Shown here in pieces: positions 26,168-38,497 of a DNA stretch of 64,000 bases. The stretch's first letter is position 1, and each line of letters starts with the position of its first letter. The position numbers were made by a program, and so were the translations under genes. Source of the stretch: Burkholderiaceae bacterium (GTDB lineage: Bacteria > Pseudomonadota > Gammaproteobacteria > Burkholderiales > Burkholderiaceae); NCBI GenBank assembly GCA_018261955.1, contig JAGTRK010000003.1, positions 310,001 through 374,000 on the forward strand. The letters run 5' to 3'. The notes beneath the pieces were generated by a model, which was given only the letters and a program-made list of their open reading frames with translations, had not been told where the DNA came from and did not search any database.

Positions 26168-27556
26168 TTATTCCAATGTTTTGAGGTTTTGAATGATTTC
26201 ACCCGCCATCGGTTGTGCATCGCCATAGAGCATACGGCAGTTGTCAGTGTAGAACAGTGCGTTTTCAACACCTGAGTAGCCTGTGCCTTTGCCACGCTTG
26301 ATGACGATGACGTTTTGTGCCGCATCGGCATTTAAAATGGGCATGCCGTAAATCGGGCTGGATTTGTCGGTGCGCGCCGATGGATTGACCACGTCATTCG
26401 CGCCAATAATCAATGCCACATCCGCTTGGGCGAATTCTTCATTGATTTCTTCAAGGTCAAATATTTTGTCATACGGCACACCCGCCTCAGCGAGCAGTAC
26501 ATTCATGTGTCCTGGCATACGTCCTGCAACTGGGTGAATGGCGAATTTCACCTCTACGCCTGCTTTTTCAAGTAGCCCCGCCATTTCCCAAACCTTGTGC
26601 TGCGCGTGTGCCACCGCCATGCCGTAGCCTGGTACGATGATGACTTTGCTCGCATAGCGCATCAACGCTGCGGCATCCATCGCGTTCAGTTCTTTCATCG
26701 TGCCCTCAATGGCGGCTCCGCCCTGCGCTTCGCCTGTGATGGGCGTGAACAAAATATTGCTAATTGGTCGATTCATAGCTTTTGCCATGAGTTGGGTCAA
26801 CAATGTGCCTGCCGCGCCAACCACAATCCCCGCGATAATCAGCGCGGGATTGCTCAGCACATAACCCTCAAACCCCACCGCTAAACCTGTAAACGCATTG
26901 AACAGCGAAATCACCACAGGCATGTCTGCGCCACCAATCGGCATGGTCACCACCACACCCAAAACCAGCGCGACCACAAAAAATGCCACGACCAAAGCGA
27001 TGCCCGCAGGTGCGCTGATGACCATCAATACACCCAAAACCACGGCCAAAACAGCCAAACCAATATTCACGAAGTTTTGTGCGGGCAATCGATGGGCTTT
27101 TTTCATTAAACCTTGTAATTTCGCAAACGCCACGCACGAGCCCGTGAACGACACCGAGCCAATCAATGCCCCCAACACCGCCAAGACCACAGTTACAGTG
27201 TCATGCGATTCGTGCAACCGCCCTGCTTTGGCAAATTCAATCGCTGCAATTGCTGCCGCCGCACCGCCACCCATACCATTGTAAATTGCCACCATCTGCG
27301 GCATATCGGTCATTTGTACTTTTTTACCCGAAATCCACGCGGCAGACGCGCCCATCACCAAAGCCAGTAAAATCAAGGCAATATTGTTCAAATCAGGCAC
27401 TAAAAACGTGCCGATGATGGCGACCAACATCCCCACACCCGCCCAAACAATCCCTTTGCGCGCGGTGGTCGGTGAACCCATGCCTTTGAGCCCAAATATA
27501 AACATCATCGCGCCAACAAGCCACGCGCCTTGTACGTATAGAGGTAAGTGCAACAT
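26168..27556 (-). CDS. pntB: NAD(P) transhydrogenase subunit beta
   Basis: PntB is the membrane and NADP(H)-binding part of the proton-pumping transhydrogenase, which makes NADPH from NADH. It has 462 residues. Many helices fill the first ~260 residues, followed by the soluble NADP domain with V-P-G-Y-G-M-A-V-A-H-A-Q near residue 310 and the G-A-N-D-V-V-N-P segment near residue 400. Last gene of the pntAA-pntAB-pntB operon; its ATG overlaps the pntAB stop by one base. Confidence 0.97.
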   Translation of the reverse strand: MLHLPLYVQGAWLVGAMMFIFGLKGMGSPTTARKGIVWAGVGMLVAIIGTFLVPDLNNIALILLALVMGASAAWISGKKVQMTDMPQMVAIYNGMGGGAAAAIAAIEFAKAGRLHESHDTVTVVLAVLGALIGSVSFTGSCVAFAKLQGLMKKAHRLPAQNFVNIGLAVLAVVLGVLMVISAPAGIALVVAFFVVALVLGVVVTMPIGGADMPVVISLFNAFTGLAVGFEGYVLSNPALIIAGIVVGAAGTLLTQLMAKAMNRPISNILFTPITGEAQGGAAIEGTMKELNAMDAAALMRYASKVIIVPGYGMAVAHAQHKVWEMAGLLEKAGVEVKFAIHPVAGRMPGHMNVLLAEAGVPYDKIFDLEEINEEFAQADVALIIGANDVVNPSARTDKSSPIYGMPILNADAAQNVIVIKRGKGTGYSGVENALFYTDNCRMLYGDAQPMAGEIIQNLKTLE

Positions 27557-27843
27557 TATTTACCCCCTTCTTTTTTCTTAAACATTGCCAACATCCGCTC
27601 AGTCACCACATAGCCGCCCGCTGCGTTGGCCGCGCCAAGTGCAACGGCAAAAAAACCGACCGCTATTTCAAAAGGTGTCTGCGCGCGTCCCAACGCCACC
27701 ATTGCGCCGACCACCACCACGCCGTGAATAAAATTCGCGCCCGACATCAGCGGCGTGTGCAAAATCACAGGCACTTTGGCAATCAACTCGTAGCCCAAAA
27801 CCGCCGCGAGCAAGAATATATATAAAGCCAACATCCCATCCAT
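27556..27843 (-). CDS. pntAB: NAD(P) transhydrogenase subunit alpha part 2
   Basis: A 95-residue membrane protein with three hydrophobic helices, equal to the C-terminal membrane part of E. coli PntA. Splitting of the alpha subunit into two genes is common in alpha- and betaproteobacteria. The ATG at 27843 has a GGGAGAA upstream; a longer reading to 27924 would run into pntAA and is rejected. It starts at the very end of pntAA. Confidence 0.95.
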   Translation of the reverse strand: MDGMLALYIFLLAAVLGYELIAKVPVILHTPLMSGANFIHGVVVVGAMVALGRAQTPFEIAVGFFAVALGAANAAGGYVVTERMLAMFKKKEGGK

Positions 27844-27844
27844 T

Positions 27845-28981
27845 TTATTCTCCCAATACCTGTTTAACGCCTGCATGGGTTGTCGCACCATCTTTGCACA
27901 ACAACGCACCCGCAACCACTTCATCTGACCAATCGATATTCAACTCGCCATCCTTTATCCACGGCGAAAGGAAGTTATATAAATTTTTCGCGTACAACTC
28001 CGATGCATGTGTCGGCATACGGGATGGCAAATTGACAGGGCCATAAATATTCACATCGTGCGCGCTGACATAGGTGTCTTGCAATGGATTGGATTCGGTC
28101 AAAGCACAGTTACCACCCGATTCCGCCGCCATATCGACCACAACCGCACCGTATTTCATCCCTGCAATCATCGATTCGGTGATAATCACGGGGGCTTTTT
28201 TCCCTGGAATCGCTGCTGTGGTAATCAATACATCGGCAGTGGCGACCGCTTTGGCGAGTTTTTCCGCTTGCAGGGCTTTTTCTTCCTCGGTCAATTCACG
28301 CGCATAGCCGCCTGCCCCATCGGCGGTCACGCCTGTATCGACGAACTTCGCGCCGAGTGATTCGACCTGCTCACGCGCCGCACTGCGCACGTCGTAGGCT
28401 TCAACCATTGCGCCCAAGCGTTTGCACGTGGCAATCGCTTGTAAGCCCGCGACCCCCGCGCCGATTACCAAAGCCCGTGCAGGACGAATTGTGCCTGCTG
28501 CTGTGGTCAGCATGGGGAAAAATTTAGAGCTGTGCGATGCAGCGATTAAGGCACATTGGTAGCCCGCGCACGCCCCTTGCGAACTCAGTGCATCCATACT
28601 CTGTGCGCGTGAAATGCGTGGTAATAATTCCAAAGCAAACGCGGTGATGCGCCGTGCATTCAAAGCCTGCAAACGCATTTTGTCTTCATATGGTTTGAGT
28701 AAACCAATCAACACCGCACCTTCGGGCATAGCGTTGATTTCATTGGCTGTAGGCGGCGTGACGCGCAAAATCAATTGCGCCCCATCGTAGGTTTGCGCCA
28801 AATTGGTAGCGGTCGGTACATCCAAATACTCGGTATCTTTAAACTGGCTGCGATTACCCGCGCCCTGCTCCATGCGGATGTTTGCGCCAAGTGCTGCGAA
28901 TTTTTTCGCCGTTTCAGGCACTAATGCAACGCGACATTCGCCCGTGAGGGTTTCACCAGCCACTGCGATGATAATGGTCAT
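27845..28981 (-). CDS. pntAA: NAD(P) transhydrogenase subunit alpha part 1
   Basis: The soluble NAD(H)-binding subunit, an alanine-dehydrogenase-like fold. The favoured start at 28981 (M-T-I-I-I-A-V-A-G-E-T) has GGAG six bases upstream and gives 378 residues; an ATG at 28993 would add four. The nucleotide motif V-I-G-A-G-V-A-G-L-Q-A lies near residue 170, and the mobile loop near residue 230. First gene of the operon, divergent from the methyltransferase at 29137. Confidence 0.95.
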   Translation of the reverse strand: MTIIIAVAGETLTGECRVALVPETAKKFAALGANIRMEQGAGNRSQFKDTEYLDVPTATNLAQTYDGAQLILRVTPPTANEINAMPEGAVLIGLLKPYEDKMRLQALNARRITAFALELLPRISRAQSMDALSSQGACAGYQCALIAASHSSKFFPMLTTAAGTIRPARALVIGAGVAGLQAIATCKRLGAMVEAYDVRSAAREQVESLGAKFVDTGVTADGAGGYARELTEEEKALQAEKLAKAVATADVLITTAAIPGKKAPVIITESMIAGMKYGAVVVDMAAESGGNCALTESNPLQDTYVSAHDVNIYGPVNLPSRMPTHASELYAKNLYNFLSPWIKDGELNIDWSDEVVAGALLCKDGATTHAGVKQVLGE

Positions 28982-29101
28982 AGTATGCTCCATGCTTTCT
29001 ACTATTTTATAAACGGGGCTATTGTGCCATTGTTTGTGGTTCAGGGCTATATAAAATAACGGTCGTGCTATAAAATTTAATGATGGTCGGGCTCAATCGT
29101 T

Positions 29102-29130
29102 TTAATAAATCAACTTGCCTGTGTTATAGT
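29102..29130 (+). promoter_or_regulatory. Possible promoter for a leaderless transcript
   Basis: TTAATA (29102-29107), 17 bases, then TATAGT (29125-29130). The -10 ends only six bases before the ATG at 29137, and there is no ribosome site between them, so the message may be leaderless. Weak prediction. Confidence 0.3.
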
Positions 29131-29136
29131 TAAAAA

Positions 29137-30297
29137 ATGAATACACACCTCAATTGGCCTGAAAACGAAACCACACAAACTGCCCTTTGGGTTTCTGAGT
29201 CAGGCACCAATCCACCCAAACACATGACCCTTGCCGATGACACTTTATCAGCGGAAAACGCGCATCGATTGGCATCAGAAGGACACGCTTTGCTCTGGCG
29301 TGGTGATTTTCAAAATGCCCGCCATTTATTGCAGGCATTGACCCGTCGATTGGATAAATTAAAATCTAAAAAAACAAATAAAAACAAAATAATACAATCG
29401 AATTTAGAAGTATTTCATCAACATAGAATGGCGCAAGCACAGCGTGCCCACATCCTCAATGCCATTGTGATTGTGGTGGAAAAAAACCACCATATTGACC
29501 TGCGCCGAGCACCCGATGTGGTGGATGCCTGCTTTGAGGTTTTGGGTGAGCAAACCGAGCGTTATGCCCTGCCGTTGCGCCAATTGCTCGCGTATGTTTC
29601 GGCGCACGAATGGCGCAAAAACGGGGTATTGATTCCCGCACTTAATTCAAACATCCACCCGCATTATGGTGTGTTTTCACCAATACGCGGCGAATATTTG
29701 GAACTCATCAACTCCGCCCCGCTGCCCAAACCCTGTGACACCGCGTGGGACATTGGCACAGGTACAGGGGTCATTTCGGCAGTGCTGGCAAGGCGCGGGG
29801 TGAAAACCATCATCGCGACCGATACTGACCCGCGCGCATTGGCGTGTGCGCGCGACAATTTCGAGCGGCTCGGTCTCACAACACAGGTTCAATTGCATCA
29901 AGCCGATTTGTTTCCTCAAACCAATACAAAAGCCGACTTAATTGTCTGCAATCCGCCGTGGTTGCCCGCCAAAGCCGCTGCGCCGATTGAACGCGCGATT
30001 TTTGATGAAAAAAGTCAAATGCTCAAAGGTTTTTTGCTCGGCGTGGGTGCGCATTTGAGCGCGCACGGTCAGGCTTGGCTGATTATGTCGGATTTTGCCG
30101 AGCATTTGGGTTTACGCGCACCCAATGAAATTCCTGATATGATTGAGCGTGCAGGTCTGCGCGTGCTCAAAAAACACGATATCCGTCCGCAGCATGGTAA
30201 GGTGTTTGACAAAACCGACCCACTGCATGCGGCGCGCGCTTTGGAAACCACTTCATTGTGGTGCTTAACCCTTGCAGCAAAGACAACATTGACCTAA
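29137..30297 (+). CDS. Methyltransferase of the HemK/PrmB-like class
   Basis: A 386-residue class I methyltransferase. The SAM motif D-I-G-T-G-T-G-V-I-S lies near residue 205 and N-P-P-W-L-P near residue 272. The N-P-P-W/Y motif marks enzymes that methylate a planar nitrogen, such as release-factor or ribosomal-protein glutamine and DNA or RNA bases. The first ~180 residues are helical with no family I recognise. It is shorter in the catalytic half than PrmB. The exact substrate is open. No ribosome site is visible before the ATG. Confidence 0.75.
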   Translation: MNTHLNWPENETTQTALWVSESGTNPPKHMTLADDTLSAENAHRLASEGHALLWRGDFQNARHLLQALTRRLDKLKSKKTNKNKIIQSNLEVFHQHRMAQAQRAHILNAIVIVVEKNHHIDLRRAPDVVDACFEVLGEQTERYALPLRQLLAYVSAHEWRKNGVLIPALNSNIHPHYGVFSPIRGEYLELINSAPLPKPCDTAWDIGTGTGVISAVLARRGVKTIIATDTDPRALACARDNFERLGLTTQVQLHQADLFPQTNTKADLIVCNPPWLPAKAAAPIERAIFDEKSQMLKGFLLGVGAHLSAHGQAWLIMSDFAEHLGLRAPNEIPDMIERAGLRVLKKHDIRPQHGKVFDKTDPLHAARALETTSLWCLTLAAKTTLT

Positions 30298-30385
30298 AGC
30301 AACAAATCCCCGAAACCATTGCCCACACAATGCCAATCCGCTACAATGCAGACTTTCTAAAAGTTGTCAGCACACAAGGTAGAAT

Positions 30386-31027
30386 ATGACAGTATTCGGC
30401 GCGAGTTGCCCTCATTGCGAGACATTGTTTAAGGTTTATCCAGACCAATTGCGTTTGCACAATGGTTTTGCCAACTGTGGTTCGTGTGGACGAACATTTG
30501 ATGTCCAAGCCGTGTTGATTTTTTTGCCGCCACATGAAACCTCATTTTTAGAACGAAACACTCCGATGGTGGACGGTTTACCCGTTCTGAATGCCGTGGC
30601 GTATGTGACTCGCAATCATCAATCATCAACTGAAAGTCAAGCAACCCCAGTCACCCATCCAATCACGGATCAAAGCGCCCCAGAGCAAAACCCGCAAGCA
30701 CCAACGCAAACATCAATTGCTGATGATGAGTCGCTGTCTTTTCCTGACGATTCGGACACAAGTGCGAATGAATCACCTGTCAGCCACGCGCCCACCGTCA
30801 ATCCATCGGTCACGATGGCATCTGCTGACGCGCCTTGCGCGCGAGCTTTCAATCCAATCAAATGGCTGCTCTATTTGGCAGTTACCGTCTGTGTCTTGAT
30901 TGTCATCGTCGCTTTTGTGCGCCCTGATGCACTACGTTCATTCAGCCACACTTTAAAGCAAAAAACCATCCAAACACAGCCATTGGCTCAATATATTGGC
31001 ACAACCATCCAATCATTTTTACCATGA
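30386..31027 (+). CDS. Zinc-ribbon membrane protein (MJ0042/DUF3426 type)
   Basis: A 213-residue protein with an N-terminal zinc ribbon (C-P-H-C, then C-G-S-C 23 residues on), an acidic Ser/Pro-rich linker and one membrane helix at about 160-181 (W-L-L-Y-L-A-V-T-V-C-V-L-I-V-I-V). Similar proteins in Burkholderiales usually carry a longer DUF3426 domain after the helix; here only about 30 residues remain, so this is a short version. Role unknown. Followed by ubiC after 13 bases. Confidence 0.7.
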   Translation: MTVFGASCPHCETLFKVYPDQLRLHNGFANCGSCGRTFDVQAVLIFLPPHETSFLERNTPMVDGLPVLNAVAYVTRNHQSSTESQATPVTHPITDQSAPEQNPQAPTQTSIADDESLSFPDDSDTSANESPVSHAPTVNPSVTMASADAPCARAFNPIKWLLYLAVTVCVLIVIVAFVRPDALRSFSHTLKQKTIQTQPLAQYIGTTIQSFLP

Positions 31028-31040
31028 TGGGAATACACGG

Positions 31041-31640
31041 ATGAGTGCCAGCCAACAATCACCTTGGCAAACCTATGTTCCGAGGATTGATAAATGTCAC
31101 CAACACTGGCTGACCGATACCAACTCGCTGACTTTAAAACTCAAGCGTCACTGCCAGCAATTTCAAGTACTGCGCGCGTTTCAAGGCAAACGCCCTTTAC
31201 ATCTGAGCGAATACAAAGCCATCCAACGCCCTTTGGCCAATCCAGTCATGACCCGAGATGTGGTGCTGTGTTGCGATGGACAGCCTGTGGTGATTGGGCA
31301 CACCATCACGGCTTTAGACACATTGAAACGGCACTGGCCATTTTTTAATGCACTGGGCAATAAAGCTTTGGGATTGACTTTGTTTTTCAATCCGCTGATT
31401 AAACGCAAACCCTTTGAGTACACACGCTTGGCACGCCATGATATGTTGTATCAATTGACACAAAACATCCTCAAAGCACAAGGCTTTCAACTGGATTTAC
31501 CTGAATACCTTTGGGCACGGCGCGGCGTATTTGTCCATCAACGCCAAAAAAGCAGTCACATGATGGTGACCGAAATCATGCTGCCATCGGTGTACACCCT
31601 GACCGAACTGCGAAAGACTTTGCATTATGATCGACCATGA
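31041..31640 (+). CDS. ubiC: Chorismate-pyruvate lyase
   Basis: UbiC splits chorismate into 4-hydroxybenzoate and pyruvate, the first committed step to ubiquinone. The 199-residue protein from the ATG at 31041 shows W-L-T-D-T-x-S-L-T near the start, R-D-V-V-L-C-C-D-G in the middle, and L-G-x-K-x-L-G-x-x-L-F-x-x-P-L-I-K-R-K-P-F-E-Y, all typical. The longer reading from 30996 overlaps the previous gene and is unlikely. Its end overlaps recX by 14 bases. Confidence 0.88.
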   Translation: MSASQQSPWQTYVPRIDKCHQHWLTDTNSLTLKLKRHCQQFQVLRAFQGKRPLHLSEYKAIQRPLANPVMTRDVVLCCDGQPVVIGHTITALDTLKRHWPFFNALGNKALGLTLFFNPLIKRKPFEYTRLARHDMLYQLTQNILKAQGFQLDLPEYLWARRGVFVHQRQKSSHMMVTEIMLPSVYTLTELRKTLHYDRP

Positions 31641-32202
31641 TGACGAGCCATTTGAGCAATTTACAGTGAGTACAGTGAACGCGGATAAAAAACCGTTGCT
31701 CACTGAAGCGCAACTGCGTCAGCGCATCATGCACCGCGCGATTGGCTACTTGTCTCGACGCGAATACTCACAACAAGAACTCAAGCGAAAACTCACACAT
31801 GCCTTCGCTGATGCGACCTTTAGCCATGCCGAGCCTGAAAATACACTTGAGTTGGATGATTTAATTGAATCTGTGCTTGAATATTTGGCCAAAAACAATT
31901 GGCAGTCCGACACCCGTTTTGCCGACAACATCAGCAAAATCAAAGGCGAGCGTTACGGCAGCGCGCGTGTCAAACAAACCTTGAACCAAAAAGGACTTGC
32001 GCGTGAAATCATTGATGAAAAAATCAATGAATTGGCTGAAACTGAACTCCAACGCGGCTTTGAGGTGTGGCAAAAAAAGTTCGGTCAATTGCCTCAAAAT
32101 TCGGCCGAGTATGCCAAACAAAGCCGTTTTATGGCATATCGAGGTTTTTCGTTTGACATTATTAAAAAAATTCTCAAAGGCAATGTGGAATGTTTTGAAT
32201 AA
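31627..32202 (+). CDS. recX: RecX-like regulatory protein
   Basis: RecX binds and limits the RecA filament. This 191-residue protein has the helical tandem pattern, with R-A-I-G-Y-L-S-R-R-E-Y-S-x-x-E-L near residue 37 and Y-L-x-x-N-x-x-x-D-x-R-F near residue 87. It has no recA next to it, unlike the common recA-recX pair, and instead overlaps ubiC. Confidence 0.85.
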   Translation: MIDHDDEPFEQFTVSTVNADKKPLLTEAQLRQRIMHRAIGYLSRREYSQQELKRKLTHAFADATFSHAEPENTLELDDLIESVLEYLAKNNWQSDTRFADNISKIKGERYGSARVKQTLNQKGLAREIIDEKINELAETELQRGFEVWQKKFGQLPQNSAEYAKQSRFMAYRGFSFDIIKKILKGNVECFE

Positions 32203-32244
32203 ACATTTAAATCCTCCACCATTTATCATTAAAAGAATCACCTT

Positions 32245-32353
32245 GAAACCTTTGCACAATCTTCCTTTTAGAAATTTTGACGATTTTTAAATCTTGAAAA
32301 TCAAAGACTTGAAAATCGCCGAAATATTTTTAACGTTGTTATGCAAAGGTTTC
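32245..32353. repeat. MITE-like element with 12-bp terminal inverted repeats
   Basis: GAAACCTTTGCA (32245-32256) and TGCAAAGGTTTC (32342-32353) are perfect reverse complements at the two ends of a 109-base AT-rich block with no gene. Inside, CGATTTT and AAAATCG also pair. The end sequence is reminiscent of IS5-group ends. It separates recX from leuS. Confidence 0.45.
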
Positions 32354-32360
32354 ATCTTGA

Positions 32361-35075
<2,715 letters not shown>

Positions 35076-35079
35076 TGCG

Positions 35080-35619
35080 ATGACGACAACAGCGACAATG
35101 ATGTGCTGGTTTAAAAAAATCTCAGGGGTGCTTGGTGCTTTGGCACTCACGATGAGCCTGTCTGCCTGTGGTTTTCACCTTTTGGGAGCAAGCAGCAACC
35201 AAAATCTGCCCAGTTCAGTCGCTCTCGTTGGCAATATCAATAACGAAATTGTCGAATCACTCAAACTACAAAAACCCGATGGCATCGCATCCGCAACGCC
35301 CGATAAAGCCGACTTGACCCTTGAGTTTGGCGACATCAGCACAGGTAGAAACGTACTGTCAAAAACCGCCACGGGCACAACCTCCGAATACCGTGTGAGT
35401 TTGTCGGTGGTCATTCAAGCCTACGACAATCATAAAAATCAATTGCTCGCACCCACGCGTTTGAGCACTTCGCGCAATTTAATTGTCGGCACGGGCTACG
35501 CCACTGCCGAGGATGCGGAACTCGAACGCCTCAATTCAGACATGGCGCGTGAGTTGGCCAACAGCATTGTGTATCGTGTGCGTGCTGTTTGGTTCACCCA
35601 TCAAAAAACCGCACCATGA
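35080..35619 (+). CDS. lptE: LPS-assembly lipoprotein LptE
   Basis: LptE plugs the LptD barrel and helps place lipopolysaccharide in the outer membrane. The ATG at 35080 gives 179 residues with a signal peptide and lipobox L-S-A-C followed by G-F-H-L, the classic LptE start. The GTG at 35065 would overlap leuS and is less likely. It lies 4 bases after leuS and overlaps holA by four bases (ATGA). Confidence 0.92.
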   Translation: MTTTATMMCWFKKISGVLGALALTMSLSACGFHLLGASSNQNLPSSVALVGNINNEIVESLKLQKPDGIASATPDKADLTLEFGDISTGRNVLSKTATGTTSEYRVSLSVVIQAYDNHKNQLLAPTRLSTSRNLIVGTGYATAEDAELERLNSDMARELANSIVYRVRAVWFTHQKTAP

Positions 35620-36620
35620 GCGCATCATTTACTGTACCGCTCGCACCGTTGTACGTTTTTTGCAGTGATGAGGTGCTGCTGTTGCAAGAATCGATTGACA
35701 CACTGCGCCAAATAGCACGCAGTGAGGGTTTTTCTGAACGCGAAGTCTATACCGTTGAATCACACTTTAAATGGCATGAAGTCATCGCCTCGCAACAGTC
35801 GCTTTCATTATTTGGCGATAAAAAAATTATTGAACTGCGCATTCCAACGGGCAAACCTGGTAAAGACGGTGGCGATGCGCTCAAAGATATCGTGCGCAAT
35901 CTTTCTGAAGATGTTTTGCTCATCATCTCACTGCCACGTTTGGACAAAACCAGTAAATCCTCGGTGTGGTTTAAAGCCTTGACAGACGCGGCAAAACGCC
36001 ATGTGTACGAGATTGCCAGTGTAGATTTGAACAAACTTCCCGCATGGATTCAAACGCGTCTTAAAAATAACCAACAAAACGTGTCTGCCGACACCGCCCA
36101 ATGGATGGCAACACAGTTTGAAGGCAATTTACTGGCTGCGCATCAAGAAATCCAAAAACTCGCCCTGCTGCACCCCGCAGGGCAAATTTCCGAGGATGTG
36201 GTACACGAAGCCGTACTCAATGTGGCGCGCTATGATATGTTCAAACTCTCCGAGGCCGTTCTGGCAGGCGATGTGGCGCGCACTTGCCGCATGATTGAGG
36301 GCCTCAAAGCCGAGGGCGAATCCATCGTGCCCATCGTTTGGTCACTGACCAATGAGGTGCGCACCCTGCTCAGTCTGAAGCAAGAAACCGAAAAAGGCGG
36401 TCATCTGCCCACCTTGATGAAGCAAAACCGCATTTGGGGCGCACGTGAGCAATTGATTCCACGCGCCCTACCGTGTTTATCCAGCAAATTTCTCAATCGC
36501 TGTTTGACCCGCACGGCGGAGCTTGACCGCATGAGTAAAGGCATGGACAAAGCCGACCCGTGGGATGCGACCTTGCGCCTTGCCAATCAAATGGCTGTAC
36601 AAATCGCCAAAAGCCGTTAG
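35616..36620 (+). CDS. holA: DNA polymerase III delta subunit
   Basis: HolA opens the beta clamp within the clamp loader. The 334-residue protein starts at the ATGA overlap with lptE. The N-terminal P-L-Y-V-F-C-S-D-E segment and the central D-x-x-K-L-P-A-W region and the C-terminal helical collar (A-E-L-D-R-M-S-K-G) fit the family. The long reading from 35589 is out of place. Confidence 0.95.
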   Translation: MSASFTVPLAPLYVFCSDEVLLLQESIDTLRQIARSEGFSEREVYTVESHFKWHEVIASQQSLSLFGDKKIIELRIPTGKPGKDGGDALKDIVRNLSEDVLLIISLPRLDKTSKSSVWFKALTDAAKRHVYEIASVDLNKLPAWIQTRLKNNQQNVSADTAQWMATQFEGNLLAAHQEIQKLALLHPAGQISEDVVHEAVLNVARYDMFKLSEAVLAGDVARTCRMIEGLKAEGESIVPIVWSLTNEVRTLLSLKQETEKGGHLPTLMKQNRIWGAREQLIPRALPCLSSKFLNRCLTRTAELDRMSKGMDKADPWDATLRLANQMAVQIAKSR

Positions 36621-36679
36621 AATAGTGGCTTATAGCACGAGTTGTGCTCGCCAAACCTCAAAATCATTCAGACAATACA

Positions 36680-37954
36680 ATGACCTCAATTACCGAATAC
36701 ATGCACAGCCTCGGCAAAACTGCCCGTACCGCCTCGCGCGCGATGGCGTGTGCCAGCACCGCAACCAAAAACGCTGCCTTGCACCACATGGCGGATTTGA
36801 TTGAGCAACAAGCCGACGCGCTCAAAGCAGAAAACGCCAAAGACATCGCTCAAGCACGCGCCAAAGGTTTAGACGATGCGTTTATCGACCGTTTGACCCT
36901 ATCCGACAAAGCCATGAGCACGATGATTTCGGGTTTGCGTCAGGTCGCCGAATTGCCCGACCCAATTGGGCAAATGAACAACTTCAAACCCTTGCCCTCT
37001 GGCATTACGGTTGGGCAAATGCGCGTGCCTTTGGGCGTGATTGGGATTATTTACGAATCGCGTCCAAATGTGACCATAGACGCGGCTGCACTGTGTATCA
37101 AATCAGGCAACGCGACCATACTGCGTGGCGGCTCAGAAGCCTTGCATTCGAACCAAGCTTTGGCCAAAATCGTCCAAGCGGGTTTGGCGCACGCAGGTTT
37201 GCCCGAATCGGCGGTGCAAGTGGTCAATACACCTGATCGCGCGGCGGTCGGTGAACTCATCACCATGACCGAGTATGTGGATGTGATTGTGCCACGCGGT
37301 GGCAAATCGCTGATTGAGCGTCTGATGGCGGATGCGCGTGTGCCGATGATTAAACATTTGGACGGCATTTGCCACACCTATATTGACGTCGCGGCGAACA
37401 TCGCCAAAGCGATTAAAGTCTGTGACAACGCCAAAACCCAGCGTTATGCACCGTGCAATACGATGGAAACTTTGTTGGTACATGCGGACATTGCGCAAGA
37501 TGTATTGCCCCAATTATGCAAAATTTATCAAGACAAAGGTGTGGAGTTGCGTGTGGATGCGCCCACGCGTGCGTTTTTGGAAAAAAACAATTTTAAAAAT
37601 TTGGTTGATGCGGTTGAAAAAGATTGGTCAACCGAATACCTCGCGCCGATTTTATCCATCAAAACCGTGGACGATTTGGATGCGGCGATCAAACACATCA
37701 ATCACTACGGCTCGGCGCACACCGATGCCATCATCACCGAAAACCACAGCACCGCGCAACGCTTCCTACGTGAGGTGGATTCGTCCTCTGTGATGGTCAA
37801 TGCCTCCACCCGTTTTGCCGATGGTTTTGAGTATGGATTGGGCGCGGAAATTGGTATTTCCAATGACAAACTGCACGCGCGCGGACCAGTCGGGTTGGAG
37901 GGCTTGACCAGTTTGAAATACATCGTGTATGGAGATGGCAGTGTGCGGGTTTAA
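36680..37954 (+). CDS. proA: Gamma-glutamyl phosphate reductase
   Basis: ProA reduces glutamyl-5-phosphate with NADPH in proline synthesis. From the ATG at 36680 it has 424 residues, the family norm. Visible are R-P-N-V-T-I-D-A (near 117), L-R-G-G-S-E-A and the H-L-D-G-I-C-H-T-Y segment with the catalytic cysteine. Fourth gene of the leuS block. proB is not in the window. Confidence 0.97.
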   Translation: MTSITEYMHSLGKTARTASRAMACASTATKNAALHHMADLIEQQADALKAENAKDIAQARAKGLDDAFIDRLTLSDKAMSTMISGLRQVAELPDPIGQMNNFKPLPSGITVGQMRVPLGVIGIIYESRPNVTIDAAALCIKSGNATILRGGSEALHSNQALAKIVQAGLAHAGLPESAVQVVNTPDRAAVGELITMTEYVDVIVPRGGKSLIERLMADARVPMIKHLDGICHTYIDVAANIAKAIKVCDNAKTQRYAPCNTMETLLVHADIAQDVLPQLCKIYQDKGVELRVDAPTRAFLEKNNFKNLVDAVEKDWSTEYLAPILSIKTVDDLDAAIKHINHYGSAHTDAIITENHSTAQRFLREVDSSSVMVNASTRFADGFEYGLGAEIGISNDKLHARGPVGLEGLTSLKYIVYGDGSVRV

Positions 37955-37955
37955 A

Positions 37956-38423
37956 ATGCTTCTGAACAAGCGCGTAGGCAAATTAAAAAATGATTGGCTC
38001 GCCCTGCTGTTACCCTTATTTTTGTTTGGCTGTCAGCAAACCACACCGCCTACATCAACCGAAAAACAAGCCATCCAAACCCTTGCACCGATAGCCCAAT
38101 TGCATTTGGAATGGGCTGATACAGCACAAGAACGACAAATGGGTTTAATGAATCGAACTTCATTGCCTGAAAATGCGGGCATGGTATTTGTGTTTGAGCA
38201 GACTCAGCCCCACTGCTTTTGGATGAAAAACACCTTGATTCCATTGGATATTGGCTTTATTGATGCGCAGGGGCGTTTGGTGCAAATCGAGTCCATGCAA
38301 GCGCAAACCACAGATGTGCATTGTCCCAATCAAGCCATAAAATACGCGTTAGAGACCAATCAAGGTTGGTTTGACAAGCATCAAATCACAGTGGGCACTC
38401 AAATACTCAATATTCCACAATGA
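37956..38423 (+). CDS. DUF192 lipoprotein
   Basis: A 155-residue protein starting one base after proA (ATG at 37956). It has an N-terminal signal with lipobox L-F-G-C and a DUF192 domain: E-R-Q-M-G-L-M-N-R-x-x-L, M-V-F-V-F and F-W-M-K-N-T-L-I-P-L-D-I-G-F-I. DUF192 proteins are widespread periplasmic proteins of unknown role. The start at 37929 is rejected because it lies inside proA. Confidence 0.88.
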   Translation: MLLNKRVGKLKNDWLALLLPLFLFGCQQTTPPTSTEKQAIQTLAPIAQLHLEWADTAQERQMGLMNRTSLPENAGMVFVFEQTQPHCFWMKNTLIPLDIGFIDAQGRLVQIESMQAQTTDVHCPNQAIKYALETNQGWFDKHQITVGTQILNIPQ

Positions 38424-38446
38424 TGACCCAACAACCCAAGAATCAC

Positions 38447-38479
38447 AAAAGCCTCGCAATCATACGAGGCTTTTGTTTT
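38447..38479. terminator. Bidirectional terminator
   Basis: AAAAGCCTCG (38447-38456) pairs perfectly with CGAGGCTTTT (38465-38474) and T residues continue. It ends the leuS block and the convergent phosphatase gene. Confidence 0.88.
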
Positions 38480-38497
38480 GATTATGGGGCTTTAAAA

